The notes below the pieces were generated by a model. It saw nothing but the letters and a program-made list of their open reading frames with translations, had not been told where the DNA came from and made no database searches. A program made the translations under genes and the position numbers. Positions 11,001 to 20,990 of a DNA stretch of 64,000 bases are shown piece after piece. Numbering within the stretch: position 1 is the stretch's first letter; every line of letters starts with the position of its first letter. Source of the stretch: Liolophura sinensis (taxonomy: Eukaryota; Mollusca; Polyplacophora; Chitonida; Chitonidae); the NCBI RefSeq assembly GCF_032854445.1, contig NC_088305.1, positions 28,794,628 through 28,858,627 on the forward strand. Direction: 5' to 3'.

Positions 11001-14000
11001 AGTTCCCTTACAGCGTGATTATTGTCCACTGACACATTCTATGTCAGGCTTTGCTGTTACAAGTATTTAGTGCCTATGTAGTTCCCTTACAGCGTGATTA
11101 TTGTCCACTGACACATTCTATGTCAGACTGTGCTGCTACGAGTATTTAGTGCCTATGTAGTTCCCTTACAGCGTGATTATTCTCCACTGACACATTTTAT
11201 GTCAGACTGTGCTGCTCCGAGTATTTAGTGCCTATGTAGTGCCTGTACAGCGTGGTTATTGTCCACTGACACATTCTATGTCAGACTGTGCTGCTACGAG
11301 TATTTAGTGCCTATGTAGTTCCCTTACAGCGTGACTATTGTCCACTGACACATTCTATGTCAGACCTTGCTGTTACAAGTATTTAGTGCCTATGTAGTTC
11401 CCTTACAGCGTGATTATTCTCCACTGACACATTCTATGTCAGACCTTGCTGTTACGAGTATTTAGTGCCTGTTCAATGTGATTTTTGTCCAGTGAGGTAT
11501 TTTCAGTCATACCTTGCAGTTACTAGCTGGCCCACATTAAGGGTAATGCCCTCCAACTGGGCAATAAAGATGGTCATCATGGTGAAATACAGACAAATAC
11601 CGTCCATGTTTATTGTGGCCCCGACAGAGGAGAGAAGCCGAGTCACCCGAGGATCGACCTGATTTTTTTCTTCTAGACACCGAATTGTCACTGGAAGGGT
11701 CACTCCGCTATAAATGGAAGAAAAGGAATGTATTTTTAAAAACTGTGTCTCTTTTATTGAAGGCAAACCTCTAATGAAGCTTCTAGGGAAAAAGCCACGT
11801 GTGGTAGCGTTCATTATTTACCTGTTTGTTCTGGACAAGTTGCTAAGCTTTCTTTCTTGAATATCTATTCCTGTAAACCTCTATCACTGGGTGAATCAAT
11901 TGATCGATTAATCAGTCCTGACGGGAATCCGCTATTGGTGAGTTTGAAGACAACATTCAAATTCGTGGGGGAATTAATGTCGGCAAGCTACTGATGATCT
12001 TTCCCACGTTTGATTACAGGAATGCGCATTGGAAATCAAAAGGCCTGCAGCCAACAAAGAATTGCGGGAAAGGCCCCAGAAGATTTGTCCGCGACCTGCC
12101 TAGAGATTCTCCCCGTAATGTGGGAATTATTATCAATGTTCCAAGACTCTGGAAATATCACAGAGTACCATATAGAATTGTGTCCTAAAAAGACGAAATA
12201 GTTATTTACAATGTTGAATACTACCTGGATTCTGACCCGAATCCCAACAGCAGGGCAGGAATGACATTCTTGATAAAGGTGTAAGGATTTTTACGGACGA
12301 TAACCAGATACAGCAAAGGGAGCAGAAGAAAACCATGGATAAAGAGGCCGACGATAACCACCAGGGTAAACACTAACAGACTCTGGAGACTCTCATTCAA
12401 GTTTGGAAGGCTGGCAAACGTGGCTGCGATCAGAAACCCTGTGCCCACCGGCGCATACCTACAGTCAAATATTTCATATACACATTCATGCAGAAAAGAC
12501 TTCAGGTTAAAAATCAAACAGTGCTTTTTTTGATAAGCTAGAAGAGCAAAGCCATTCATATATGAAGTGATTAGTTAACTGCAAACACTGTTGAGTCTTG
12601 AAATCTGAATTCCGGCTTTTATCACATATGTACTCGTTTACATAAAATTCATGGAAGTACTCACCACATAAAAATTCCTACCAGATTGAAAACTATCAGG
12701 CGGACAGCAAGAAAGAAATCGTAGACAATTCTGGCTTGTGGGCCAATGTATGAAATAGTACTCCCGGTTACCATGGAAACAGCCACAAGACCAATCATGT
12801 TCACGCCGGAGACCTTTCTCACGACCAAAAGTGTTTCCTGACCTGTGCTTGAAAACCTTGTTTCATTTTTCGATTCTGTAAGGTGCAAAGCAACATCATA
12901 AATAAGAAATATACAGCCTAAGCATCTACATATACGTAGCTTATACTTGCATCGTTATGTATTTGTCTCAAACAAGATGAATAAGTTACAAGAAATACAG
13001 AATATTTCACTTATACGACGGCTGCATTATGGGAGGAAGAAACCGTGCAGAGCGAGCGGGGAAACCTACGAGCATCCGCAATATTCTAACAGACTTCCCT
13101 CGTACAGAAGAAGCCAGCCTGAACTGGACTTGAACTCACAGCTACCACATTTATCCTCCTGTCATTATACCGAGGTGACACGCTAAACACTCTGCCACTT
13201 CGGCCCTCTAATGATTACGTATTTATGCGTCGAAACAGATATTTGTACACCAGCCGTCCACCAATAAGGGCGTTCCAGGTCAATAATCGCGAGGCTATTT
13301 CCCAAAACGACAAATAGCTTAAACCACCGAAGACCTAAGAAAGTGTACAAACGAAAATTGGACGGAGTCATACGAAGAAAAGTGATCAACAGTTTCCAAT
13401 GATGTTAGAAAGACGCAAGATATGTTCTAGACCACTGAGTGAAATCGGTATTCAAATCATGTACCATGCTAAAATATCAGTTGTTGATAACAAAACATGT
13501 ATCTCACTTGCGCATTGATTGCAACTGTTCATATATCTAAAGTGGCGATCTTATTCAACACGATGGATATACTCCTCTATTCCGCTGTTAAGCGGAATTA
13601 GACACAATCATAAAGCTGAGCTCCAGAGATTCTGGACACTCTGTCCATATTTACTTATTTAATTATACTCATTGCAAAGCTTCAGTAAGTTGGAGTGAAG
13701 GCGTTTGACAGAATAACTTGACACACTTGTTTTTTTTTGCAGGAATAACTCGTTACATAACATGCAGGATCTAACGAATGCTGCAAGGCGAGATATGTAC
13801 AGCACATGCCATTTGCAGGAGCGTTCGGCATATTGCTGACCAAGAAAGAATAATTTGCAATGTCGAAATTGAAAGCATCCCTCTTGTCGTAAAGTCTGCG
13901 CGAGCGGAAACTATTTTGGTATGTGTACAAATATAGGTCCAGATAAGATTTACCGTTTGGAGAATCTGAGGTTTCAAACAGCACTATAATCACCTAGGCA

Positions 14001-16502
14001 GAAAAAAACGGAGTAAAAGCGCTCGGGCTCTTCACTCGCACGAGGCATCGGCAAGCTAACGACGAAGTGAAAGATAAACTGGAAAGGCACAGGGAAATTA
14101 ATAACACCGGGCGATTAAAGAGAATTACGGCTAATAATAAAAAAATATAGTATGTAAGGCAACAGAACAATGTGCACAGCATATATTAATTGCGAACGTC
14201 AACAATTTGGAATTCTTGGATTCTTTTGTATTAAATCCCGTGTTATTTAGACAATGGCTTCACCGACGGTTTTGAGCGAGTATGGTTATTTGGTGTGAGC
14301 AATATGGCAAATGCCCGGAATGCCACGGTCTTGAATAGATTCATTGAAATGAATCCGTAAGTTGTTGCGTCGGAGCTGAAGTGGGAATCATCTGGTGAGC
14401 TGATGTGAGGCGGAAAGTTGTCTGCTGCAAGGAACTTAAAAATTGCAGACAAAGTGACGTCCACAATGAAGCCAAAAATTCTTTATACACGCACACATAG
14501 TTACCATAACTGATTGCTGACAGCGAGGAATTGTAGATTTCCGCTTGCCTTTGGTGATTTTCGTTCCAAATCTCTGTCGTTGCCTTCTGTCAAAACAGAG
14601 AAATACTGTCAATGATTTTTTTTATTTCTTTGACAGGGTGTTTAACGCCATAGTCGGATATATTTCACTTGTACAACGACAGTCAGGTACACTGCGACTG
14701 AAATTTACCTGTGCATTGATATTAACCATATATTCCTAAATGTATTTCTGAACAATTATTTTCAGCATTTATATATTTTTATTATTTTATTATTCGTTAT
14801 CTCAGTACAAAAAACAGGCATTGGATGGCCAAGCTACATTTAAGTGGAAATGTATATTACAATGGTGAAGAATCGCCTTAAAAATGCCTCGATACGGACC
14901 CAGATCACGATCACGACGAAACTGTGATGATGTGCTGCTTGGCCCAACACCAAGCTGTGCACAAAACATTCATTCAAAGTCTGTGTGTGTAAAGTTGCTA
15001 AATATATAGGCAGTTAGACATACATACGTACGGACTCACTCATACTGAAACACAGACGAATAAATGTTTGTAAAAGCATAATCTGCACCGCGGAGGCAAC
15101 ACCCTCCAGTTACCAGGAACTTACCGCTGTAAAACAGGCTTCAATAAGATTATCTGGTATGGCATTTCTAAAACAGAAAACGGACAATAAAAGCCTATTT
15201 ACCAGGCCATCATTAATTTTGCTTGGAATTACAGCATTCTTTCATGCTAGAGATTTCTCAAGTCTAGAAGGTTTAGGGGTTTTGCTGACAGGGTCGTCGA
15301 ATTTAGCAGGCAGATGCCTTGATATCGATTAATAATGATTGGCGAACCTCGGGTGGTCTGGCTGTCGAATGGAGGAACAAAGGTTGGTCAATTCCTGGAG
15401 CGCACGGCGGAATACTCAATCATATACGCAAAGAGGCAACTGTAGGATTCCAGCGATGCATTGAGCATGCAAATCTAAATATTCTTATCAGTTTTCAAGA
15501 GTCGACTTTCATACTTTTAAAGCGTTCACAAAGTATATGATAGTGGTTGAGTTTTCAGTAATATATAACGCTGTATTCTGTACCCATTTACTGAACATTA
15601 AACTGATAAACACTAATTATCCGCCTCTAACTTAAATTTACGAAATGGCTACATGCTATATAGGGTAGACAGCAAGAACACGCGAACCCATTTGTATGTA
15701 AGATGTATTAGCTAATACGCGACAAGACACCACTAGATAATATATTAATACCAGGATAGATAAACCGAAACAGATCTGAACTTCGGCAGAATATAAACTG
15801 ATGTGAATTAGATAACATTTGTTATTAGCAAAACCCTGACTGACAAAGCAGTGTCTAGAATGTGTTAATCAGCCAACACAATCTAGAAAACAGTGCTAGT
15901 GTGAATTACTGGCTTCTGTCGAAAGGTGACGGTAAGAACTGTACTCAGAAATAATTACGCATGGGATTTTACTAGGCAGAAACTTACCTAAATAGATCCA
16001 TGAAAGCGTACAGTGGTGATCCTGTAGGATTAGGCATCCCATTTGTCTTTGCATCCGACGATACAGTTTGTCCTGGCTTTATCACAACGCAGAGCAAAAC
16101 GCCCAGTAACGAGGCGATGACAAAGGTGACAAGATAATAGACGAGGGCACGGAGACTGATCTTACCGGATGACCGGATATCAAAATCGGCAGTGGCGGTT
16201 AACAGACTCGACACGACAACTGGGATCATCACCATCTTCATCATTTGTAGGAAAAGCACGCCGGGAAACTTGAAGTACGTGATCTCTTTTTGACTCAACT
16301 TCTTCCCGGCGATCTTCAACGTCACACCGACGATTACTCCAGAAAACACACCCGCCATTAGTAAAAGAGATGTCAGATTGGTCTTAAGAAGTTGTTTCAA
16401 GTTACATTTGGAGCACCGTACCCTTGTGGGCCCTACCACCTCCTTTATCATGCAAGCATTGTGAGCATCAGCGCTATCGTCAGTCATCGTAATGTCAAAC
16501 AT
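7811..16502 (-). CDS. SLC1-family (EAAT/ASCT-like) sodium-coupled transporter, 8 exons, 524 aa
   Basis: Plasma-membrane transporter of the dicarboxylate/amino acid:cation symporter family. The reconstructed exons are 16502-15988, 15167-15125, 13993-13954, 12875-12665, 12458-12225, 11707-11513, 9208-9074 and 8012-7811. All seven introns are GT-AG, every phase matches, and the total is 1575 nt with a single terminal stop. Family landmarks in order: TM1-TM3 with KMVMIPVVVSSLLTATA, the post-TM3 NAIPDNLIEACF, TM4 SGVNMIGLVAVSM, TM5 WYAPVGTGFLIAA, HP1 ESSGVTLPVT, TM7 GATINMDG, HP2 GCVPGG, TM8 VDWLL and RTVVNILGD. The 524-residue length is normal for the family. In GltPh numbering, N310, D312, R397, T398, N401 and D405 are kept. 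T314 is Ile, D394 is Thr, and the TM7 proton-site Glu of EAATs is Phe. So it is clearly SLC1-like, but the substrate should not be assumed to be glutamate. Confidence 0.93.
8305..8472 (-). repeat. SINE-A copy with internal deletion, SLC1 intron 7
   Basis: TTGGTGTTTTACGCCGTACT is joined directly to CTACCCACGTACGGCCGGAG and then to a complete tRNA-like head ending GGAGGCCCCC. About 95 bp of the usual middle is missing. Confidence 0.88.
8678..8864. repeat. Foldback: 24-bp inverted repeats around a ~110-bp spacer
   Basis: TAGATTGACAGAAGCATTAC (8691-8710) is matched in reverse complement by GTAATGCCTCTGTCAATCTA (8832-8851) with one mismatch, and GATCTAC lies at both outer edges. The arrangement fits a small MITE-like element in SLC1 intron 7. 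No target duplication was clear. Confidence 0.65.
9074..9208 (-). CDS. SLC1-like gene, exon 7 (HP2 to start of TM8)
   Basis: 135 nt. Acceptor CCCGCCAG, donor CTCCT|GTGAGT. It reads TAVGIGCVPGG, then LLFAVDWLL. HP2 resembles the bacterial AGVPGAG tip more than the EAAT AAGIPQAG tip, and a His stands where the second tip Gly is usual. Phase fits exons 6 and 8 without adjustment. It is not visible as a long ORF. Confidence 0.93.
10040..11525 (-). repeat. 79-bp tandem array, about 18 units, in SLC1 intron 6
   Basis: TATTGTCCACTGACACATTC recurs every 79 bp (10151, 10230, 10309, 10388 and on). The last, most diverged unit runs across the exon 6 donor at 11512/11513. An ungapped 48-nt comparison of that unit with an array unit gives 37 matches. 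Read on the minus strand, most units show GCAAGGTCTGACAT or GCAC(A/G)GTCTGACAT where the true site is GCAAGGTATGACTG. Confidence 0.92.
11513..11707 (-). CDS. SLC1-like gene, exon 6 (HP1 to TM7)
   Basis: 195 nt. Acceptor TTATAG, donor GCAAG|GTATGA. It reads TLPVTIRCLEEKNQVD, GATINMDG and FIAQLEG. In TM7 the family Thr after NMDG is Ile and the EAAT proton/potassium-coupling Glu four residues later is Phe. Its donor region is the apparent source of the 79-bp array next to it. Confidence 0.96.
12225..12458 (-). CDS. SLC1-like gene, exon 5 (TM5, TM6, start of HP1)
   Basis: 234 nt. Acceptor CTGTAG, donor CCAG|GTAGTA (a weaker donor than the others). It reads YAPVGTGFLIAA, then LLPLLYLVIVRKNPYTF, closely matching the EAAT LPLLYF-V-TRKNPF element, and enters hairpin HP1. 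Confidence 0.95.
12665..12875 (-). CDS. SLC1-like gene, exon 4 (loop and TM4)
   Basis: 211 nt, phase 1 in and phase 2 out. Acceptor TTACAG, donor TG|GTGAGT. It contains an N-glycosylation sequon (NET) in the extracellular loop and then SGVNMIGLVAVSM, matching the G-x-N-x-L/I-G-L-V start of TM4c in EAATs, and ends at VGIFMW. Confidence 0.93.
12990..13208 (-). repeat. Diverged SINE-A copy, SLC1 intron 3
   Basis: The complement order of SINE-A is clear (AGAATATTTCACTTATACGA, GGAAGAAACCGTGCAGAGC, AACTGGACTTGAACTCACAG) but the head is reshaped and ends TCTGCCACTTCGGCCCTC. Confidence 0.75.
13217..13780 (+). repeat. Dispersed repeat R1, copy 1 (about 560 bp)
   Basis: It matches 46420-46985 along nearly its whole length, including TAAGCGGAATTAGACACAATC-type and CATTATACTCATTGCAAAGC-type segments, and parts of 17775-18070, 59325-59625 and 61500-61700. 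Open frames in individual copies are not shared between copies, so it looks non-coding. It lies in SLC1 intron 3. Confidence 0.75.
13954..13993 (-). CDS. SLC1-like gene, exon 3 (40-nt microexon, extracellular loop)
   Basis: A long pyrimidine tract plus CCTAG acceptor precedes it, and the donor is AACG|GTAAAT. It reads VIIVLFETSDSPN and ends at phase 1, which fits exon 4 exactly. The loop between TM3 and TM4 is variable in the family, so this exon rests on splice sites and phase rather than on homology. Confidence 0.72.
14600..14692 (-). repeat. SINE-A tail fragment, SLC1 intron 2
   Basis: TTTATTTCTTTGACAGGGTG followed by TTTAACGCCATAGTCGGATA and ATTTCACTTGTACAACGAC is a worn SINE-A 3' end in complement. 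Confidence 0.5.
15125..15167 (-). CDS. SLC1-like gene, exon 2 (43-nt microexon)
   Basis: Acceptor TTTTAG and donor GCG|GTAAGT. It finishes the Arg codon begun in exon 1 and reads NAIPDNLIEACFTA, the conserved element after TM3 in EAATs. It enters at phase 2 and leaves at phase 0. It is too short for ordinary ORF detection. Confidence 0.9.
15988..16502 (-). CDS. SLC1-like gene, exon 1 (N terminus to TM3)
   Basis: 515 nt: 171 codons plus 2 bases. It starts at the first ATG of the open frame (MFDITMTDD) and has a cytoplasmic N terminus of about 38 residues. TM1, TM2 and TM3 follow, with the SLC1 signature from the TM2/TM3 region to ALVYYLVTFVIASLLGV. Donor is TTTAG|GTAAGT. An earlier in-frame start was not apparent. 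Confidence 0.93.
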
Positions 16503-17277
16503 TCAGATGAGTTAAGCGTGAAGAGCAACGCTTGCCTAGAAGTGGACAAGTGACAGATTAGTCCACAGGCCTTGTACGTCTCTAAATTGCGTTGTCAACA
16601 GACAGATTGCGTGTCAGGCCGACAAAAACTTCATTATTTTTTTTTGCACATGCGCATTGTGACTTATACACATATATTATCTGACATACAGCATTATCAA
16701 CTTATCTTAGGTACAAAAATTATAAATGAATTAAGGTTTAATTAAGGTAAAAATGTAAAAATTTTGTCTGTTTTCACCTTGCCAACGTGTACATAATTAT
16801 CTGTGACCTGGACAGAATAATATACCACACAAAGATCATCCCGGCTAAGATGTTAACTCATAAACTCAGATATTTTATGGTCAGGATTTCGTACCACACA
16901 CTCTTTTGTCTCGCATTGTTATGTGATTGTAAATACATTTCATTACTATTCCCTGACGTGGATGTAAACAGCTCTCATACTTGATTCATCGTAAGCTGGG
17001 TTTTCTAACAAATCAATCATTGAATTTGTACTAACTGATCAGGCAACAACTTAACACTGTTTCATGTACGCTCTCGCGTGATCCAGACTGCTAAGTTTGG
17101 GAATTAGGAAAATTGCTTTCATTCGTTCTAAATGTGTTACCCTCAGTCACAGTGTATACCCTCGGCAAATGCACCGCTCAGTTATCCTACGCCGGGATGT
17201 CTCCTAGGTTAATTCCGCTGACACTACACTACAGGTACGCTAGGACACTGGGCTGGAAAACGGGAACTACATTTGAT
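16503..17277. other. 5' flank of the SLC1 gene, no feature seen
   Basis: The promoter is expected here for the minus-strand gene, but no convincing TATA box, CpG cluster or upstream exon could be identified by eye. Confidence 0.4.
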
Positions 17278-17512
17278 TAATTTATTTGATTATTATATTA
17301 CGCCGCACTCAAGTATATTTCATTTGAACGACTGCAGCTAGTACAACATGGTGGGAGGAAACCGAACAGTGCACCGGGGAAAAGCCACAAGCATACGCAG
17401 GTTACTGGCTGACCGTCTCATGTACAGCCAGAGCAGAAGCCAGCATGAGCTGGACTAGAACTCACAGCGACCGCATTGGTGGGAGGCTCCTGAATCCTTG
17501 CCACGGAGGCCC
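17278..17512 (-). repeat. SINE-A copy, nearly complete
   Basis: Complement order tail-body-head: TATTACGCCGCACTCAAGTA, GGTGGGAGGAAACCG, CAGCATGAGCTGGACTAGAA, CACAGCGACCGCATTGGTGG, ending CCACGGAGGCCCC. The head has lost part of its A-box region. Confidence 0.85.
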
Positions 17513-17774
17513 CAGGAATTTTACATCTGTTTACTTTTTGCACAGCGTTACATGTAAAGAACTTATAGTCCGGACTGATTATTACATTTTACGTGGTTTA
17601 TACCAATAAATGCGGAATCGACAAGAAAAGACATTGTTCTATGAATAAACGTCGATAACTTTACTAGATTGAGGGAGCGTTAGCCTATTCCTGTAAGTGC
17701 CATCAAAGTTAAATTTCTTCCGAACTGAACAGCCCTGGTCAGCGACAAAGGGCAGCACAACATAAGTATGTGCC

Positions 17775-18070
17775 GAAAAGGACATCCGTAGACTCTCCGC
17801 CAGGCAATATAGACTTTCCAGGTCAATTCCCAAAACGACGTTTAACACAGATCACTGACGGACTGAGAAAGCATATTAAGTACGAAATGAGGACGGAACC
17901 CTGCAAAGAGAAGCAGTCAACAGTTTTCAATTCTGCTGAACGACTTAAGGCATGTTCTACCCGAAATAGTAAAATCAGGATTCAAATAGTGTACCAGGCT
18001 AGTGTATAAAATACGTATCTCAGATGTAGCTTGACTGCAACTGTTCATGTATCCAGCGGCTGTACAGACA
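17775..18070 (+). repeat. Dispersed repeat R1, copy 2
   Basis: TTTCCAGGTCAATTCCCAAA and the following ACGACGTTTAACACAGATCA correspond to copy 1, through to GTATCTCAGATGTAGCTTGA and CTGCAACTGTTCATGTATCC. The sequence before it differs from the other copies. Confidence 0.7.
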
Positions 18071-18124
18071 TCTCATGTTGGCTTCCTCTCACTTTGAAAG
18101 TGAATAAGTAGACAATGTAGATTA

Positions 18125-18200
18125 CAGAAACCTGCGGATGGTCGTGGGTTTCCATCTGGCTCTACCCGGTTTGCTTTCAACTATGTATGTGGACTACACT
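18125..18200 (+). repeat. SINE-A body fragment
   Basis: AACCTGCGGATGGTCGTGGG, then TTTCCATCTGGCTCTACCCG, is the central part of SINE-A. Head and tail are absent. Confidence 0.65.
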
Positions 18201-20754
18201 TGGGTAGCAGGTACAAAGCCAGTCATAAAAATAAATAAGTAAATAAAATAAAAAATAGATCAATTATCCAAAATTTCAATTACTATATCTGCAGATATAT
18301 TGGTATTCACTTTAGTGTACGATGTTTACAGTCAGGTTTACAGAATCTAGGCGTTAGCTTGAGCTAATAAGACGAAACACGGTAAAATCGAAGAATGAAC
18401 ACAGCGATTTATTAGCCCGAGAACAGAGTTTTTCTTCTTGGGAACTCGAAATGAGTTCCAGTTACAATGACATCAAATCTGCTGAGCCATGTGCTCCGAC
18501 CATTGGTCTTAAATGCGAACTGCAGATAGTCCGTGGATGCCTGTTGTACATTTCAGCGAAAGTTCTGGGTAAGGACTTTGCGAGTGTTAATATTGATTCA
18601 TTGTGACAATTGAACAGTAACAACTTAGTGCTGCGCGGAGCGCCTTTGTGCCAGTAGCACAACATATGGTACCGTGTCATTGCTATACAGATTTCTCTAA
18701 TGATTTAATTGTTTGTAACTGTTTATTTGTAAAATGGCATGAACTTTTTTCTAGTGCTTGGAAAATTTTAATTCCCCGTTTTATACCGAACAATCTGGTG
18801 CAGTTGTAACTTATTTTCACCATTTGCGAACGCTCCACCTCACTGATTGGTTTGATGGAAAAATCCAGATTAGCATCTACTTGCATTAGAGGGCTTGTTG
18901 ATTTTTTTGCGTTCCGTAATCATGTGCGTATTTTGCGTTGGGATTGCATGTTTTCATAACGCAGATGTTTTGGGTGTAGAACAGAGTTGCTCCAGGGGAC
19001 CAGTTCCATGACGCCCGGGGTAACCCACGAAAACACTGCTTAAAATCCGACATATGGAAAATCGCTATTCAGAAATTTGTCTGTCTTGTGGCTTTGTTAC
19101 ATAATTCAATATTGTCAGGATTTCCTTTGAGTTTCATACCATACAATGTTGGCACCGCGAATAAAATTACGTTATTAATATTTAGACGCTCTATGTAGAT
19201 GATCAGCATATACGAGTAATAAAAGTGGTCAGAAGATGCGCTAAAGTAGTGGACAGATTACGGCACTAAGACGTAGGTCCTACAAGGTAAGGCACATGCA
19301 ACAGCTGAACTGAAGATATTTTAAAGAGGTGAAGTTTACATGGACGAAACTGGACAAAGTTTAGGTATTGTGGTGTGTAAGTTGTATGTTACATTTTCTC
19401 TTTATTAATAAGTATGATCTAAAAATGAGCTCATAAATGTATGCGAAAGCATTATGTTTTTGTAACTTCTACCGATTTAACTTAACACGTGTATGCCATA
19501 ATGAAGCTTCACTGAGGGATATGTTTTCGTTTTCTGTAAGTTTGATATGTTGCTATTTTATGAAACGTCTAAGTCGATGTATTTTTGTTATTGCAGTTTT
19601 ACGAAGTTCTCTGCTATATATCTACATGGCCATTTGTGCATTGAACCCAATGCCAATATTTTGACTGCTATACTTGTGCCTCGTTAGGATATAATAAAAC
19701 AGACTTCTGAAAACAAAAACTTAATGATACACACTGACAACATGTTCTAGCCACAATAAGACTGAAATATTGCCAATGTGGCGTAAAACCATATTCATTC
19801 ATTTTTATGATACAGTTCAATGACATTTAAATATCCACGAAGGTTTGTCAAATGGCAAATCGTTTTCCGGGACACAGTCGGGAATATTGTCTCATGGAGA
19901 ATAAAACTGCTCGTTACAATTCGAATTCCGAAATTCTTGTTTTCTTTTCGAGACATATTGTGCATTAAATACCCTGGAAATGTGAATATAACGTAGGCAG
20001 GGATCCACGACAATATAGCGAGATACATCTCGAAACCGTTCTTATTATAATAACTATTCTTAGTCAGTTCGTAAAATTGCAATATCTCAAAAATTTGTAA
20101 AGGTACGTGTAGAAAAACCAAACTTTGGAGACTTAATAGTAAACATATGAAGCAACTTTGACATTTTGTGCTGTTTGACCAGATACACGATTTAGCAGCG
20201 ATTTTGAATTTTATTGATAAGCTTAAACAAATCTTCTCTCAGTCGTTTTCGTTAGTAGTTTCAGGAGTGGATGGCCCTGGAAAAAATCCACAAATCATCG
20301 AGTTTAGAATGCAAATTAGGCTGTAACTGGCCAACGAAATTAGCTCAAAAGTAGACAAACTCTGAAATCTGCACAATTGTATCAAACAAAAACATTTCTG
20401 AGAATACCTTTACGTCAGGATTATGAATTTCAACAAATTTTTCCGATTCGAGTTGTGGTTTTCACGTAACTGTCAATAAAAAATCTTTACCATGGGAAGG
20501 GACATCAAATTAATTGCAACAACGTATTCTTTCCGTCTTTTGTTCTAGCGCACCAACTTTGCAAGAGTGTACTGTTTCGGTCTTTTGTTCTTGGCCATCA
20601 TCAGATCAAAGCCGGCTAGTCTCTATGGTGTCTTTGGTATTGGGCCCATTGTAAATGATGCCTGTCAGTCCAGGTTTCAAATTCTGAACTTTTCTTCCCA
20701 TTTTTCGCGTTTTTTTAAATTATTTTTTCGTTCGTATTTCTAGTGTTCGGTATA
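18201..20754. other. No gene recognised; one SINE tail
   Basis: AT-rich sequence without a supported gene. At 19745-19803 CTGAAATATTGCCAATGTGG followed by CGTAAAACCATATTCATTCA resembles the 3' tail of another molluscan SINE type. Confidence 0.5.
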
Positions 20755-20990
20755 CAGGATGTCCCAGAAGTCGCGCACCATTCAGCCTGAGGTTGAATGC
20801 TTGAGCTACAGAGCGGTGTGTTTCCCCATCTCTTCCAAACATAAAAACCAATTCAACTCTTTCTTGTACTGTTAGTTTATTAGCAATAATTAACTCTGAA
20901 AAAGAGGAAAAATTTAAAATCAATATTAAATCTGAAACACAGAAGAAAAAAATGGAAATCAGGATGGTGTACGACATCTGGGACACCCTG
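20755..20990 (-). mobile_element. Small DNA transposon remnant with 14-bp TIRs and an HTH-like peptide
   Basis: The ends are CAGGATGTCCCAGA (20755-20768) and TCTGGGACACCCTG (20977-20990), inverted repeats with one mismatch. On the minus strand it encodes LTVQERVELVFMFGRDGETH, followed by a Q-A-F-N motif. This resembles the N-terminal helix-turn-helix (DUF4817-like) found in some transposon proteins. The element is 236 bp, far too short for a transposase, so it is an internally deleted copy. No TA or longer target duplication is evident. Confidence 0.65.

Noticed and set aside
10040-11483. CRISPR-like look of regularly repeated DNA
   Set aside because: Eukaryotic intronic tandem repeat. Whole units are repeated head to tail with no unique spacers.
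13183-13389. 68-codon minus frame similar to part of 61528-61761
   Set aside because: Both lie in repeat R1. The third long copy at 46420 breaks the frame, so shared wording reflects repeat ancestry, not a gene.
14243-14464. Candidate SLC1 exon (NLFKTVAF resembles the family post-TM3 motif)
   Set aside because: The phase does not fit neighbouring exons, and the true NAIPDNLIEACF microexon was found at 15125-15167.
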